Source: CAZPUI01 sp964415525
GTDB taxonomy: Bacteria; Acidobacteriota; Holophagae; Holophagales; Holophagaceae
Direction of reading: 5' to 3'
Assembly: GCA_964415525.1 (NCBI GenBank)
Contig: CAYQAS010000130.1
Location: forward strand, 1-10,731
Length of the DNA stretch: 10,731 nucleotides
Below, one piece after another: positions 1 to 6,660 of the stretch; the stretch's first letter is position 1, and each line of letters opens with the position of its first letter. Under the pieces are notes generated by a model, which was not told the origin of the DNA, made no database searches, and saw only the letters and a program-made list of their open reading frames with translations. Both the position numbers and the translations under genes were made by a program.

Positions 1-547
1 CATGAACATTTACGACCCCAAAGTGGACCCCGTAGAGGTCCGCCGCCGGATCGGCATGGTGTTTCAGAAACCCAACCCCTTTCCCAAATCCATCTTCAAC
101 AATATCACTTATGGCCCCCGGCTTACCGGCACGGCAAACAAAGCGGATCTGGAAGCCCTTACGGAACAGAGCCTCAAACAGGCCGTCCTCTGGGACGAGG
201 TCAAGGATATCCTGGGCCGGTCGGCGATGACCCTCTCCGGGGGACAGCAGCAGCGCCTCTGTATTGCCCGGGCCCTGGCCATGAAGCCAGACGTCCTCCT
301 CATGGACGAACCCACTTCGGCCCTCGATCCCATTTCCACGGCAAAGATTGAAGAATTGATTGACGAATTGAAAAAATCCTATACTATCATCATTGTCACC
401 CATAATATGCAGCAGGCGGCCCGGATTTCCGACAAAACGGGTTTCTTTTACATAGGAAAACTGATCGAATACAACGCTACGGAAAAGATCTTTACCAACC
501 CCGACGTCAAGCAGACGGAAGACTACATCACCGGTCGTTTCGGATAA
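1..547 (+). CDS. pstB: Phosphate ABC transporter ATP-binding protein PstB (3' part)
   Basis: PstB is the cytoplasmic ATPase that powers the high-affinity PstSCA phosphate importer. The gene is cut by the window edge: the reading frame is already open at base 2 and 181 residues remain of about 250, so the Walker A loop lies upstream of the window. The first visible ATG (base 2) is an internal Met. Numbering from it, one sees the Q-loop FQKPNPFP (21-28), characteristic of PstB, the ABC signature LSGGQQQR (78-85), Walker B ending in MDEP (101-104, catalytic Glu103), the D-loop SALDP (106-110) and the switch histidine H134 in IVTHNMQQA. The C-terminus ending in ITGRFG is also typical of PstB. The stop is TAA at 545-547, and phoU follows after 10 bases, so the two are cotranscribed. 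The upstream pst genes are presumably just outside the window. Confidence 0.96.
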   Translation, partial: MNIYDPKVDPVEVRRRIGMVFQKPNPFPKSIFNNITYGPRLTGTANKADLEALTEQSLKQAVLWDEVKDILGRSAMTLSGGQQQRLCIARALAMKPDVLLMDEPTSALDPISTAKIEELIDELKKSYTIIIVTHNMQQAARISDKTGFFYIGKLIEYNATEKIFTNPDVKQTEDYITGRFG

Positions 548-557
548 AAGGAGAAAA

Positions 558-1226
558 ATGGACACCAAGCGACATACGAGCAGGCAATATGAGGCGGAAC
601 TGCAAGATGTTACGGAAAACCTTCTCTATTTAGGGACGTTGATAGAAAAGGCCATTGCCGATAGCATTCAGGCGCTGGTGGAGCGGGATTCCGAACTCGC
701 CCGGAAGGTCATCGCCTATGACGTCCACATCGACAAACTCGACTACGAGGTCGAAGAGAAATGCATCCGCCTCCTGGCCCTCCGGCAACCGGCGGCCCGG
801 GACCTGCGGTTCATTACGACGGCCATCAAGATCAACGGCCATCTGGAACGGATCGGCGACATGGCCGTCAAGATCTGCGAGAAGGTTCTCATCCTCAACG
901 AGGAACCGCAATTGAAGCCCTATATAGATCTTCCCCGCATGGCCGAGATCTCCCGGCAGATGATCCGTGAAAGCCTAGATGCCCTTGTCCACGAAGATGT
1001 CGATCTGGCCAACAAGGTCCGCGAAGAAGATGAAATAGTGGACAACCTCAACGAGCAGATCTTTCGAGAACTATTGACCTTCATGATGGAAGATCCCCGG
1101 ACTATTCACCGCTCCCTGCTTATCATGCAGATCTCCAAGACCGTCGAGCGGATCTCCGATCATGCCAAGGGAATCGCCGACATGGTGGTGTATATGGTAA
1201 CGGGACAGAGTGTCCGCCATCAATAG
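558..1226 (+). CDS. phoU: Phosphate signalling regulator PhoU
   Basis: PhoU (222 aa, usual family length) is a cytoplasmic all-helical protein. It represses the Pho response when phosphate is plentiful by linking the Pst transporter to the PhoR kinase. The sequence shows the two tandem PhoU three-helix repeats. The first has its metal-binding-type helix around residues 87-101, ending in ERIGD (97-101). The second carries the matching ERISD (197-201) followed by HAKGIADMVVYMV. An acidic DVHIDKLDYEVEEK stretch lies at 55-68. The ATG at 558 is preceded by an AGGAG ribosome binding site at 549-553. The gene sits between pstB (10-base gap) and phoR, the classical arrangement. A second, different PhoU-like protein (the DUF47 family) is encoded at 7688, next to pit. 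Confidence 0.96.
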   Translation: MDTKRHTSRQYEAELQDVTENLLYLGTLIEKAIADSIQALVERDSELARKVIAYDVHIDKLDYEVEEKCIRLLALRQPAARDLRFITTAIKINGHLERIGDMAVKICEKVLILNEEPQLKPYIDLPRMAEISRQMIRESLDALVHEDVDLANKVREEDEIVDNLNEQIFRELLTFMMEDPRTIHRSLLIMQISKTVERISDHAKGIADMVVYMVTGQSVRHQ

Positions 1227-1233
1227 TCCCCGG

Positions 1234-1254
1234 CCCTCCCTTTGAAGGGTAGGG
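1234..1254 (+). promoter_or_regulatory. Small hairpin covering the phoR ribosome binding site
   Basis: Between phoU and phoR the RNA can form CCCTCCCT (1234-1241), loop TTGA (1242-1245), AGGG, a bulged T (1250), and AGGG (1251-1254). This gives eight pairs, mostly G-C. The 3' arm includes the start of AGGGAG (1251-1256), the only Shine-Dalgarno-like sequence before phoR. No T-run follows, so it does not look like a terminator. A role in lowering phoR translation relative to phoU is inference. Confidence 0.35.
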
Positions 1255-1271
1255 AGAAAGTTGTATTTTTG

Positions 1272-3035
1272 ATGAAAAGCCGCCTTTTTTACAAGATTTT
1301 TGCCTCCTATCTGGTCCTGGTAGTCCTGGTTATCGCCGTCATGGAATTCTACCTGACCCCGAAAATTCATGACACCGTGACAAAGGGAATTACAGAGAGG
1401 ATGATCGCCAACGGTCGTATCATGGCCCTCATGCACAAAGAGGACTTGATCGGGGAGATCAGGGAACTTGCTTCCCGTTCCGAGGCCAGGGTCACCATCA
1501 TTGATGCCGCCGGTAAGGTCCTGGCAGACACCCAATCATCGGAACAGCGCATGGATACTCATCTCAACCGTTCCGAAATCCAGGAGGCCCGCATCAAAGG
1601 CCAGGGGGTTGCCAAGCGTTACAGCCGCACCCTGCAGGCCGATATGCTCTATGTGGCCGTTGCCATCGGTGAGAAAGAAGGTATCAAGGGATATGTCCGC
1701 TTGGCCCGCTCGCTTACAGATGTATCCGATTCCATTCAACATATATATCGAACCATCTACCTGACCCTGTTTTTGATTTCCCTGCCATCCCTGCTCTTGG
1801 CCTTCTGGTTTGCCAGAAACATCACCGCCCCCATTCGCCGGATGGCGGCATTTACACAGAAGCTCCGCACGGGACAGCGACCGGCGCCAATGCTGTTGGA
1901 CTCGGGGGATGAATTGGCACAACTGTCCAAGGACATCAACCATATTCTCGAGGAACAAGATGGGAAAGTCCGCCTGGCCCAGGAAGAGAAAAGCAAGCTG
2001 GAGGCCGCTTTTGCCAGCATGGTGGAAGGGGCCCTTACCCTGGACCGGGATAACCGCATCGATCAATTCAACCGGAGCCTCAGAAAGATGATCGGTAAGC
2101 GTTATGAAGATATCCTGGGCAAAACGCCGATGGAAGCTTTTCGTAGTATTGCCTTACAGGACGCCCTTAGCCGCTTTCGGGAATCGGGACGACCGGTCCT
2201 GGAAGAGATTGTCTTGGGCGATGAAAAGCCACGCATTCTTGATGTTAATATCACTGCCATCAAGGGCTTCCCCGGGGAAGAACCGAAAATTCTGATGATG
2301 TTCCATAATGTTACCCGCCTGAAGCAGCTTGAGCGGATGCGCATGGATTTTGTGGCCAATGTCACCCATGAGATCCGGACGCCCCTCACGGCTATCATCG
2401 GCTATATTGAAACTCTTCAACAAGGCGCCGTTCACGATCGTGAGCAAGTGGAAAAATTCCTCCAAACCATACACAACAACGCTCAGCGCCTCAATCGCCT
2501 TGTCGACGACCTGCTTACCTTATCCAATATCGAGTTGGGAGAAGCAAAAATTCAGCTCCGGGAAGTTGGCGTTGCAGAAGCCATCGGAGAGGTATTGAAA
2601 ACGGTGGCACCCCAGGCAGCGGCCAAGAAGATTGTCCTGGAAGAAAATATCGCCGAGGATGTCCCACCGGTCCACGCCGACCGGGATCGGGTTTTTCAAA
2701 TTCTCCTGAATATCCTTGACAACGCCGTCAAATTTACCCCCGAAGGAGGGGCAATCAAGATCACGGCCGCCCCAAAGGACGCCGGGACAGTAGCGATCAG
2801 GATCACCGACACGGGCATTGGGATACCGAAAAACGAAATATCCCGGTTGGGTGAGCGTTTTTACCGGGTGGAAAAAACCCGCTCCCGAGACTACGGGGGG
2901 ACCGGCTTGGGGCTATCCATAGTCAAGCACCTTATGGCGGCCCACGGCGGAAGCATGGAGATCGACAGCACCCCTGGACAAGGAACCACGGTGTCCCTGT
3001 ATTTTCCGGCGGCCCGCCCACTCACAGATTCTTAG
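1272..3035 (+). CDS. phoR: Phosphate-regulon sensor histidine kinase PhoR
   Basis: Membrane histidine kinase, 587 aa from the ATG at 1272. The frame stays open upstream to a TTG at 1242, but that would add a polar stretch before the membrane helix, and AGGGAG at 1251-1256 fits 1272 (or a TTG at 1269) better. Numbered from 1272, the order is: TM1 about 10-28, an extracytoplasmic domain about 30-160, TM2 about 161-181, HAMP about 182-235, PAS about 245-345, and HisKA with phospho-accepting H366 in VTHEIRTPL. The HATPase domain follows with N-box N484 (NILDNAVKF), G1 DTGIGIP (513-519), an F-box near RFYRVEKTRSR, and G2 GTGLGL (543-548). The large extracytoplasmic domain and PAS match the PnpS/PhoR type seen in Firmicutes and Deltaproteobacteria, unlike the short E. 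coli PhoR. The assignment to PhoR rests on this layout and on the pst-phoU context. Its expected partner PhoB is encoded convergently at 3608-4318. Confidence 0.9.
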   Translation: MKSRLFYKIFASYLVLVVLVIAVMEFYLTPKIHDTVTKGITERMIANGRIMALMHKEDLIGEIRELASRSEARVTIIDAAGKVLADTQSSEQRMDTHLNRSEIQEARIKGQGVAKRYSRTLQADMLYVAVAIGEKEGIKGYVRLARSLTDVSDSIQHIYRTIYLTLFLISLPSLLLAFWFARNITAPIRRMAAFTQKLRTGQRPAPMLLDSGDELAQLSKDINHILEEQDGKVRLAQEEKSKLEAAFASMVEGALTLDRDNRIDQFNRSLRKMIGKRYEDILGKTPMEAFRSIALQDALSRFRESGRPVLEEIVLGDEKPRILDVNITAIKGFPGEEPKILMMFHNVTRLKQLERMRMDFVANVTHEIRTPLTAIIGYIETLQQGAVHDREQVEKFLQTIHNNAQRLNRLVDDLLTLSNIELGEAKIQLREVGVAEAIGEVLKTVAPQAAAKKIVLEENIAEDVPPVHADRDRVFQILLNILDNAVKFTPEGGAIKITAAPKDAGTVAIRITDTGIGIPKNEISRLGERFYRVEKTRSRDYGGTGLGLSIVKHLMAAHGGSMEIDSTPGQGTTVSLYFPAARPLTDS

Positions 3036-3040
3036 TCATC

Positions 3041-3487
3041 ATGGACAGGAAAAAAGTCCTTTTTCTATGCACCCATAATTCCAGCCGCTCACAGATGGCT
3101 GAGGGTCTGCTCCGTTCCTTGCACGGGGAGCAATGGGAGGCCTTCAGCGCCGGCACGGAACCACGGAGTGTCCATCCTTGCGCCATCACGGTAATGTCAG
3201 AGATCGGCATCAATATATCGACAAACCAATCGAAACACGTGGACTCCTTGTTGGGAAACAACTTCGATCTAGTAGTCACGGTTTGCGATGATGCCCACGA
3301 GGCCTGCCCCATATTCCCCGGCGGAATTAAAAAGGTGCACCGGGGGTTTTCGGATCCTTCCGCAACTTCGGGACCACCGGAGGAAAGTCTAGCCGCATTT
3401 CGCCGTATCCGCGATGAAATCAAGCAATGGATAAAGACGGATCCGATCTTTTCTCCCTGTTCATCAATAACCTGCAAGTATTGTTAA
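3041..3487 (+). CDS. arsC: Thioredoxin-dependent arsenate reductase (LMW-PTPase fold)
   Basis: This cytoplasmic enzyme of 148 aa reduces arsenate to arsenite through a cysteine relay. It has the phosphatase-type loop C10-T-H-N-S-S-R16 (CX5R) near the N-terminus. The relay cysteines C82 and C89 lie in VTVCDDAHEACPIFPG, and the general acid D105 in HRGFSDPS. Positions 10, 82, 89 and 105 match the well-studied pI258 ArsC exactly, separating this protein from plain tyrosine phosphatases, which lack the C82/C89 pair. It is about 17 residues longer than pI258 ArsC (131 aa), and the extra tail holds three more cysteines (C140, C145, C148). The ATG lies 5 bases after the phoR stop with no clear Shine-Dalgarno, so translation is probably coupled to phoR. 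No arsR, arsB or acr3 gene is in the window. Confidence 0.9.
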   Translation: MDRKKVLFLCTHNSSRSQMAEGLLRSLHGEQWEAFSAGTEPRSVHPCAITVMSEIGINISTNQSKHVDSLLGNNFDLVVTVCDDAHEACPIFPGGIKKVHRGFSDPSATSGPPEESLAAFRRIRDEIKQWIKTDPIFSPCSSITCKYC

Positions 3488-3560
3488 CCGGCAGGATTAT
3501 TGGGCTCTGACCAGGGGATTGGACGCTGACGGGAGGGGATAGGCCCGACTGAAGACCCGT

Positions 3561-3581
3561 GGCGGCATAAAGAATGCTGCC
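3561..3581. terminator. Hairpin between convergent arsC and phoB, possible bidirectional terminator
   Basis: GGCGGCAT (3561-3568), loop AAAGA (3569-3573), ATGCTGCC (3574-3581): eight pairs including one G-T wobble. It is the clearest dyad in the 120-base gap between the converging arsC and phoB genes, where a terminator is expected. Neither strand has a T-run after the stem, so it is not a canonical intrinsic terminator. It may only stabilise the 3' ends, or termination may depend on Rho. Confidence 0.35.
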
Positions 3582-3607
3582 CTGGATTGGTGTGGGAGAA
3601 GATCGAT

Positions 3608-4318
3608 CTAGGTCGCCTTGGCATCGGCAAATTTATAGCCGACACCCCGGACGGTGAGGATATACTCAGGATTTTCCTTGTCTTTCTCGATTGCGGCCCG
3701 CAGGCGGCTGATATGGACGTCTACCGTTCGTGGTTCCACATAGGTCTCATCTCCCCAGATGTAATCCAGAAGTTGATCCCGTGAGTATACCCTGTCCGGA
3801 TGTTTTGTGAAAAAAATCAGCAGCTTCAACTCCTTCGGGCCAAGTTCCACTTTCCGGCCGTCCAGACGGACTTCATAGGACGAATAACTAACCTGGAGAC
3901 CACGGAATGAGAAGGTTTCTCCATCTTCCGGCCCCTGTCTCCTTTCCGACCTCCGGAGTACGGCCCGGACACGAGCGACAAGCTCACGGACGCTGAAGGG
4001 CTTGGTTATGTAATCGTCGGCCCCTAATTCGAGGCCGATTATTTTATCCACATCCTGGCCTTTGGCGGTCACCATGACGATGGGTAGATGTTCCGTTTCG
4101 GCTTTTCCGCGGATGCGCCGGCAGATATCGAGGCCGGATAGACGAGGGAGCATCAAATCCAGAATGATCAGGTCGGGCTTGAGGGTATGAACCAGTTCCA
4201 TGGCTTGCTCCCCGTCCCATGCCTTGGAAACGGCGTATCCTTCCTGCTCCAGATTGAAGGCGATCAGTTCAAGAAGGTCCTTTTCGTCATCTACCACGAG
4301 GATTCTTTTTACTGCCAT
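3608..4318 (-). CDS. phoB: Phosphate-regulon response regulator PhoB (OmpR family)
   Basis: DNA-binding response regulator of 236 aa, normal for PhoB. The N-terminal receiver domain (about 4-118) has acidic pocket D10-D11, phospho-acceptor D54 (ILDLMLPRLSG), T84 and K106 (ITKPFS). After a short linker, the C-terminal winged-helix domain (about 140-230) contains the recognition-helix region EPRTVDVHISRLRAAIE and the terminal wing RGVGYKF. When phosphorylated by PhoR, such proteins bind pho boxes and activate pst and related genes. The start ATG (4316-4318 on the complement) is preceded by GGAG about 10 bases upstream. It is the last of five - strand genes and lies 77 bases after the cupin. It converges on the phoR-arsC unit, so phoB and phoR are not cotranscribed as they are in many bacteria. 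The call as PhoB, not another OmpR member, rests on sequence character and locus. Confidence 0.9.
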   Translation of the reverse strand: MAVKRILVVDDEKDLLELIAFNLEQEGYAVSKAWDGEQAMELVHTLKPDLIILDLMLPRLSGLDICRRIRGKAETEHLPIVMVTAKGQDVDKIIGLELGADDYITKPFSVRELVARVRAVLRRSERRQGPEDGETFSFRGLQVSYSSYEVRLDGRKVELGPKELKLLIFFTKHPDRVYSRDQLLDYIWGDETYVEPRTVDVHISRLRAAIEKDKENPEYILTVRGVGYKFADAKAT

Positions 4319-4349
4319 GCCTTAATCGCTCCACTGACTTTTACGCATG

Positions 4350-4378
4350 AGTTTCATCGACTTTGGAGAGATTGTCAA
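4350..4378 (-). promoter_or_regulatory. Weak candidate internal promoter for phoB
   Basis: On the - strand a perfect TTGACA (complement of 4373-4378) is followed after 17 bases by GAAACT (complement of 4350-4355), a poor -10 with three of six matches. A short GTCA-CT-TGAC palindrome overlaps the -35 (4374-4383). This lies in the 77-base gap between the cupin and phoB, and might give phoB its own transcript. No clear 11-base-spaced pho-box repeats are visible. The weak -10 keeps confidence low. Confidence 0.22.
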
Positions 4379-4395
4379 GTGACTTTCATAAACCT

Positions 4396-4815
4396 CTATT
4401 TATTAACGGTCAGGGGCGCATTCATCGTGCTGATGTAGAAAACTACGATTTCTGCCGGGTTGTTCCCTTCGTTTTTACCGTAATGCCAAGTATTTACGAC
4501 CTCTATAATTGCCTCCCCCGCCTTCAGATGCAAGGTCTTACCCTCTTCGGTCACGACGGTAAGTTCGCCGCTCATCAATATGCCGGCATTTATGACCAGA
4601 TGTTTATGGTGCGGCAACACCGCCCCCGGGGGAATTTTTATTTTCAGGACTGTTATTTCCGGCTTGCCGTTTGGGTAGTCGGGTAAAACTCTCCCGTCCC
4701 AACTTGAACCGGATTTCGCTAAAGCGGTAACTTCCACACCGCTTACATCTGCGGCTGAAATGTTACTTGCCAGCAATAATGTCAAACACATTACGTAAAA
4801 AAGTATTCTTCTCAT
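4396..4815 (-). CDS. Small exported cupin-domain protein
   Basis: 139-aa protein with an N-terminal signal peptide: MRRI, a hydrophobic core at about 4-17, and a probable cleavage after ISA at 19-21. A single cupin barrel follows, so it is likely periplasmic or extracellular. Cupin motif 1 is visible as G64 (in PPGAVLP), H70 and H72, closing at G83; motif 2 carries H111 in NTWHYGKN. The position that normally holds the metal-binding glutamate of motif 1 is N76. The ATG at 4813-4815 (complement) was chosen over upstream in-frame starts because it has a strong AAAGGA site just before it and begins the signal peptide; longer versions would run through htpX. The htpX stop is only 11 bases upstream, so the two are cotranscribed. 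The substrate is unknown; single-domain cupins range from isomerases and dioxygenases to binding proteins. Confidence 0.8.
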   Translation of the reverse strand: MRRILFYVMCLTLLLASNISAADVSGVEVTALAKSGSSWDGRVLPDYPNGKPEITVLKIKIPPGAVLPHHKHLVINAGILMSGELTVVTEEGKTLHLKAGEAIIEVVNTWHYGKNEGNNPAEIVVFYISTMNAPLTVNK

Positions 4816-4826
4816 TTTGTTTCCTT

Positions 4827-5660
4827 TCACTCTTTCATGTTCCTCAGCCGCTCCACCCTCTTTGCTATGGGGGGATGGGTGCTGAAGAGATTCATGACCA
4901 TATTGCCTGCCAAGGGATTTACAATGAACATGTGGGCGGTGGCGGGATTGGCGTCCATGGGAATCTTTTGTGACGCCCGGGATAATTTTTCCAAAGAACT
5001 GGCCATAGCTTCCGGTTTCCCCGTCAGCTTGGCGCTTCCTTCGTCGGCATAGTATTCCCTGGATCTGGAAAGGGCCATCTGTACCAGCATGGCGGCGATC
5101 GGTGCCACAACGGCGGTAGCAATAAGGGCTACCATTCGTCCGCCGTCGTCTCCGGCACCGCCCGTGAGGGCCGCCCATTTTGCCATATTGGCAATGATAA
5201 CCACGGCACTGGCAATAGTTGCGGCCATCGTACTAATCAAAATGTCCTTGTGTTTGATATGGGAGAGTTCATGCCCGATGACCCCCTCCAGTTCATCCCT
5301 AGTCAGTATTTTCATGATTCCCGAAGTGACCGCCACTGCTGCGTGGTCCTCATCTCTGCCGGTAGCGAAGGCATTGGGAGTTTTATTGGGGAGGATATAG
5401 ATTTTCGGCATGGCTATCTTTGCTTTATCTGCCGTCTCTTTCACAATGCTGTAGAGATCGGGGGCCTGCTGTTCAGATACGGGGACAGCGTCATACATTT
5501 TCAGGATAATCGTGTTGGAAAACCAATAGCTGCCGAAGTTCATGACGATGGATAGAACCAGGGCAACTATCAATCCCGTTTTGCCGGCCACAAAATATCC
5601 GACCCCAATGAGGATGCCGGACAAGGCCCCCAACATAATGATGATCTTCAGAGTGTTCAT
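4827..5660 (-). CDS. htpX: HtpX-like membrane zinc metalloprotease (family M48)
   Basis: Integral membrane protease of 277 aa, the usual HtpX length, with the active site on the cytoplasmic side. Two hydrophobic segments lie at about 7-25 and 28-47. The zinc-binding HEXXH follows as H130-E131-L-S-H134 (VIGHELSHIKH), then two more hydrophobic segments at about 143-162 and 176-196. The third zinc ligand is E202 in SREYYADEGSA, and the C-terminal STHPPIAKRVERL is typical of the family. HtpX degrades damaged membrane proteins, and in E. coli it is stress-induced and overlaps in role with FtsH. The start (complement of 5658-5660) has AGGA a few bases upstream. It lies 56 bases after the flavoprotein gene and 11 before the cupin, as part of a - strand gene run. 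All catalytic residues are present. Confidence 0.93.
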   Translation of the reverse strand: MNTLKIIIMLGALSGILIGVGYFVAGKTGLIVALVLSIVMNFGSYWFSNTIILKMYDAVPVSEQQAPDLYSIVKETADKAKIAMPKIYILPNKTPNAFATGRDEDHAAVAVTSGIMKILTRDELEGVIGHELSHIKHKDILISTMAATIASAVVIIANMAKWAALTGGAGDDGGRMVALIATAVVAPIAAMLVQMALSRSREYYADEGSAKLTGKPEAMASSLEKLSRASQKIPMDANPATAHMFIVNPLAGNMVMNLFSTHPPIAKRVERLRNMKE

Positions 5661-5716
5661 GATTCCTGACCTGGTTTCTATACAATGCTAAAGGCGCTCT
5701 TCCATTCTTTATTGCT

Positions 5717-6607
5717 TCAGGAGACCATCTCGTCAATAATGGCCTTGACAGGCTTGATCTCCCTGATGAGCGCGGCCACCTGCCCGGCCCCGGCTGGGAA
5801 GAGATCGAAGTCGCCGCTCATCCAGCCTTTCGGGGCGTTCATCAGATTATATTCCCGGGATAGATCAACCGTCGTGTCGGAGGACAGATCGACGAGTTTC
5901 TTGTTGGGGATGACGCGCATCTTCATGTTTGTCAGGGGTACCAGCGTGGTGCCACCATCGCCGCAGGCCAGGATAGCTTCTTTCCATACCTGCGGGGCGG
6001 GCGCTTCTTCCGCGGCGATGAAGCGCGTTCCGATTTGCACACCCTGAGCCCCCAGGGCCAGGGCCGCCCGGTAACCGCGCCGGTCGGCAATACCGCCCGC
6101 CGCCACTACCGGTATTTTTACATGATCGGCCACCAGGGGCACCAGGACCATTGTGGAGGACTCGGAGCCCATGGAACGCAGCCCTCCCGACTCGGATCCG
6201 GAAACTACAAGGCCGTCCACGCCCTCACCGGCGGCCCGGATTGCGTGGGGAAGGGCCAGGAGGACATGCAGTCCCTTCATGCCCAGGTCGTGAAGGAGGG
6301 GATAGATTTTCGCCGGTGACCCCGCCGAGGTAGTAACGGTCTTTACCCCCGCCGCGGCCAGGATCTTCAGGATTTCCGGATTGGTGGGGTTCATGATCAT
6401 GATATTGGCTCCGAAGGGCTTGTCCGTAAGCTCCCGCACCCCGTCCACAAGTCTCTTAGTTTCCTCCGGGCTGCTGAATCCCAGGGCGATCATCCCGAAA
6501 GCCCCCGCCTCACAGACGGCGGCGGTCAATCGGGGACTGTTCATGGCGGCAATGGGACCCTGAATGATGGGATAACGGCAGCCTAACATTTCCAGTAATG
6601 TCGACAT
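5717..6607 (-). CDS. Nitronate monooxygenase-like / FabK-like FMN-dependent TIM-barrel protein
   Basis: 296-aa flavoprotein of the 2-nitropropane dioxygenase (nitronate monooxygenase) superfamily, which also contains the enoyl-ACP reductase FabK. Visible features are the N-terminal YPIIQGPIAAM (12-22), the EAGAFGMI strand (33-40), the FGANIMI segment (65-71), and the FMN-phosphate region VVAAGGIADRRGYRAAL (167-183) with GAQGVQIGTRF (186-196). In the usual EAGGH motif, whose histidine is catalytic in classical nitronate monooxygenases, this protein reads SESGGLRS with Leu143 at the histidine position. The reaction is therefore uncertain. The start (complement of 6605-6607) was chosen for the AGGAGG site just upstream and because the superfamily N-terminus begins there; the frame stays open further upstream but would overlap the HD gene. 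It lies 53 bases after the HD gene. Confidence 0.85.
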   Translation of the reverse strand: MSTLLEMLGCRYPIIQGPIAAMNSPRLTAAVCEAGAFGMIALGFSSPEETKRLVDGVRELTDKPFGANIMIMNPTNPEILKILAAAGVKTVTTSAGSPAKIYPLLHDLGMKGLHVLLALPHAIRAAGEGVDGLVVSGSESGGLRSMGSESSTMVLVPLVADHVKIPVVAAGGIADRRGYRAALALGAQGVQIGTRFIAAEEAPAPQVWKEAILACGDGGTTLVPLTNMKMRVIPNKKLVDLSSDTTVDLSREYNLMNAPKGWMSGDFDLFPAGAGQVAALIREIKPVKAIIDEMVS

Positions 6608-6660
6608 GGTATTACCTCCTGAGATTCTTTTTTTTTGCCGGCAAGATCCGGTCTTGATCC

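Noticed and set aside
1071..1535. Antisense open frame of 154 codons over the phoU-phoR junction
   Set aside because: Shadow of real genes: it covers the conserved C-terminus of phoU and the start of phoR, with no ribosome binding site or recognisable domain.
4816..5178. Upstream extension of the cupin reading frame to about 5178 on the - strand
   Set aside because: It would overlap htpX, is low-complexity Arg/Gly/His-rich shadow sequence, and would bury the signal peptide; the ATG at 4815 has a strong ribosome binding site.
6620..6650. T-run plus a CCGG dyad between the HD and flavoprotein genes, considered as a terminator
   Set aside because: The stem is only about four pairs, and in the direction of transcription (-) the tract following it is A, not T.
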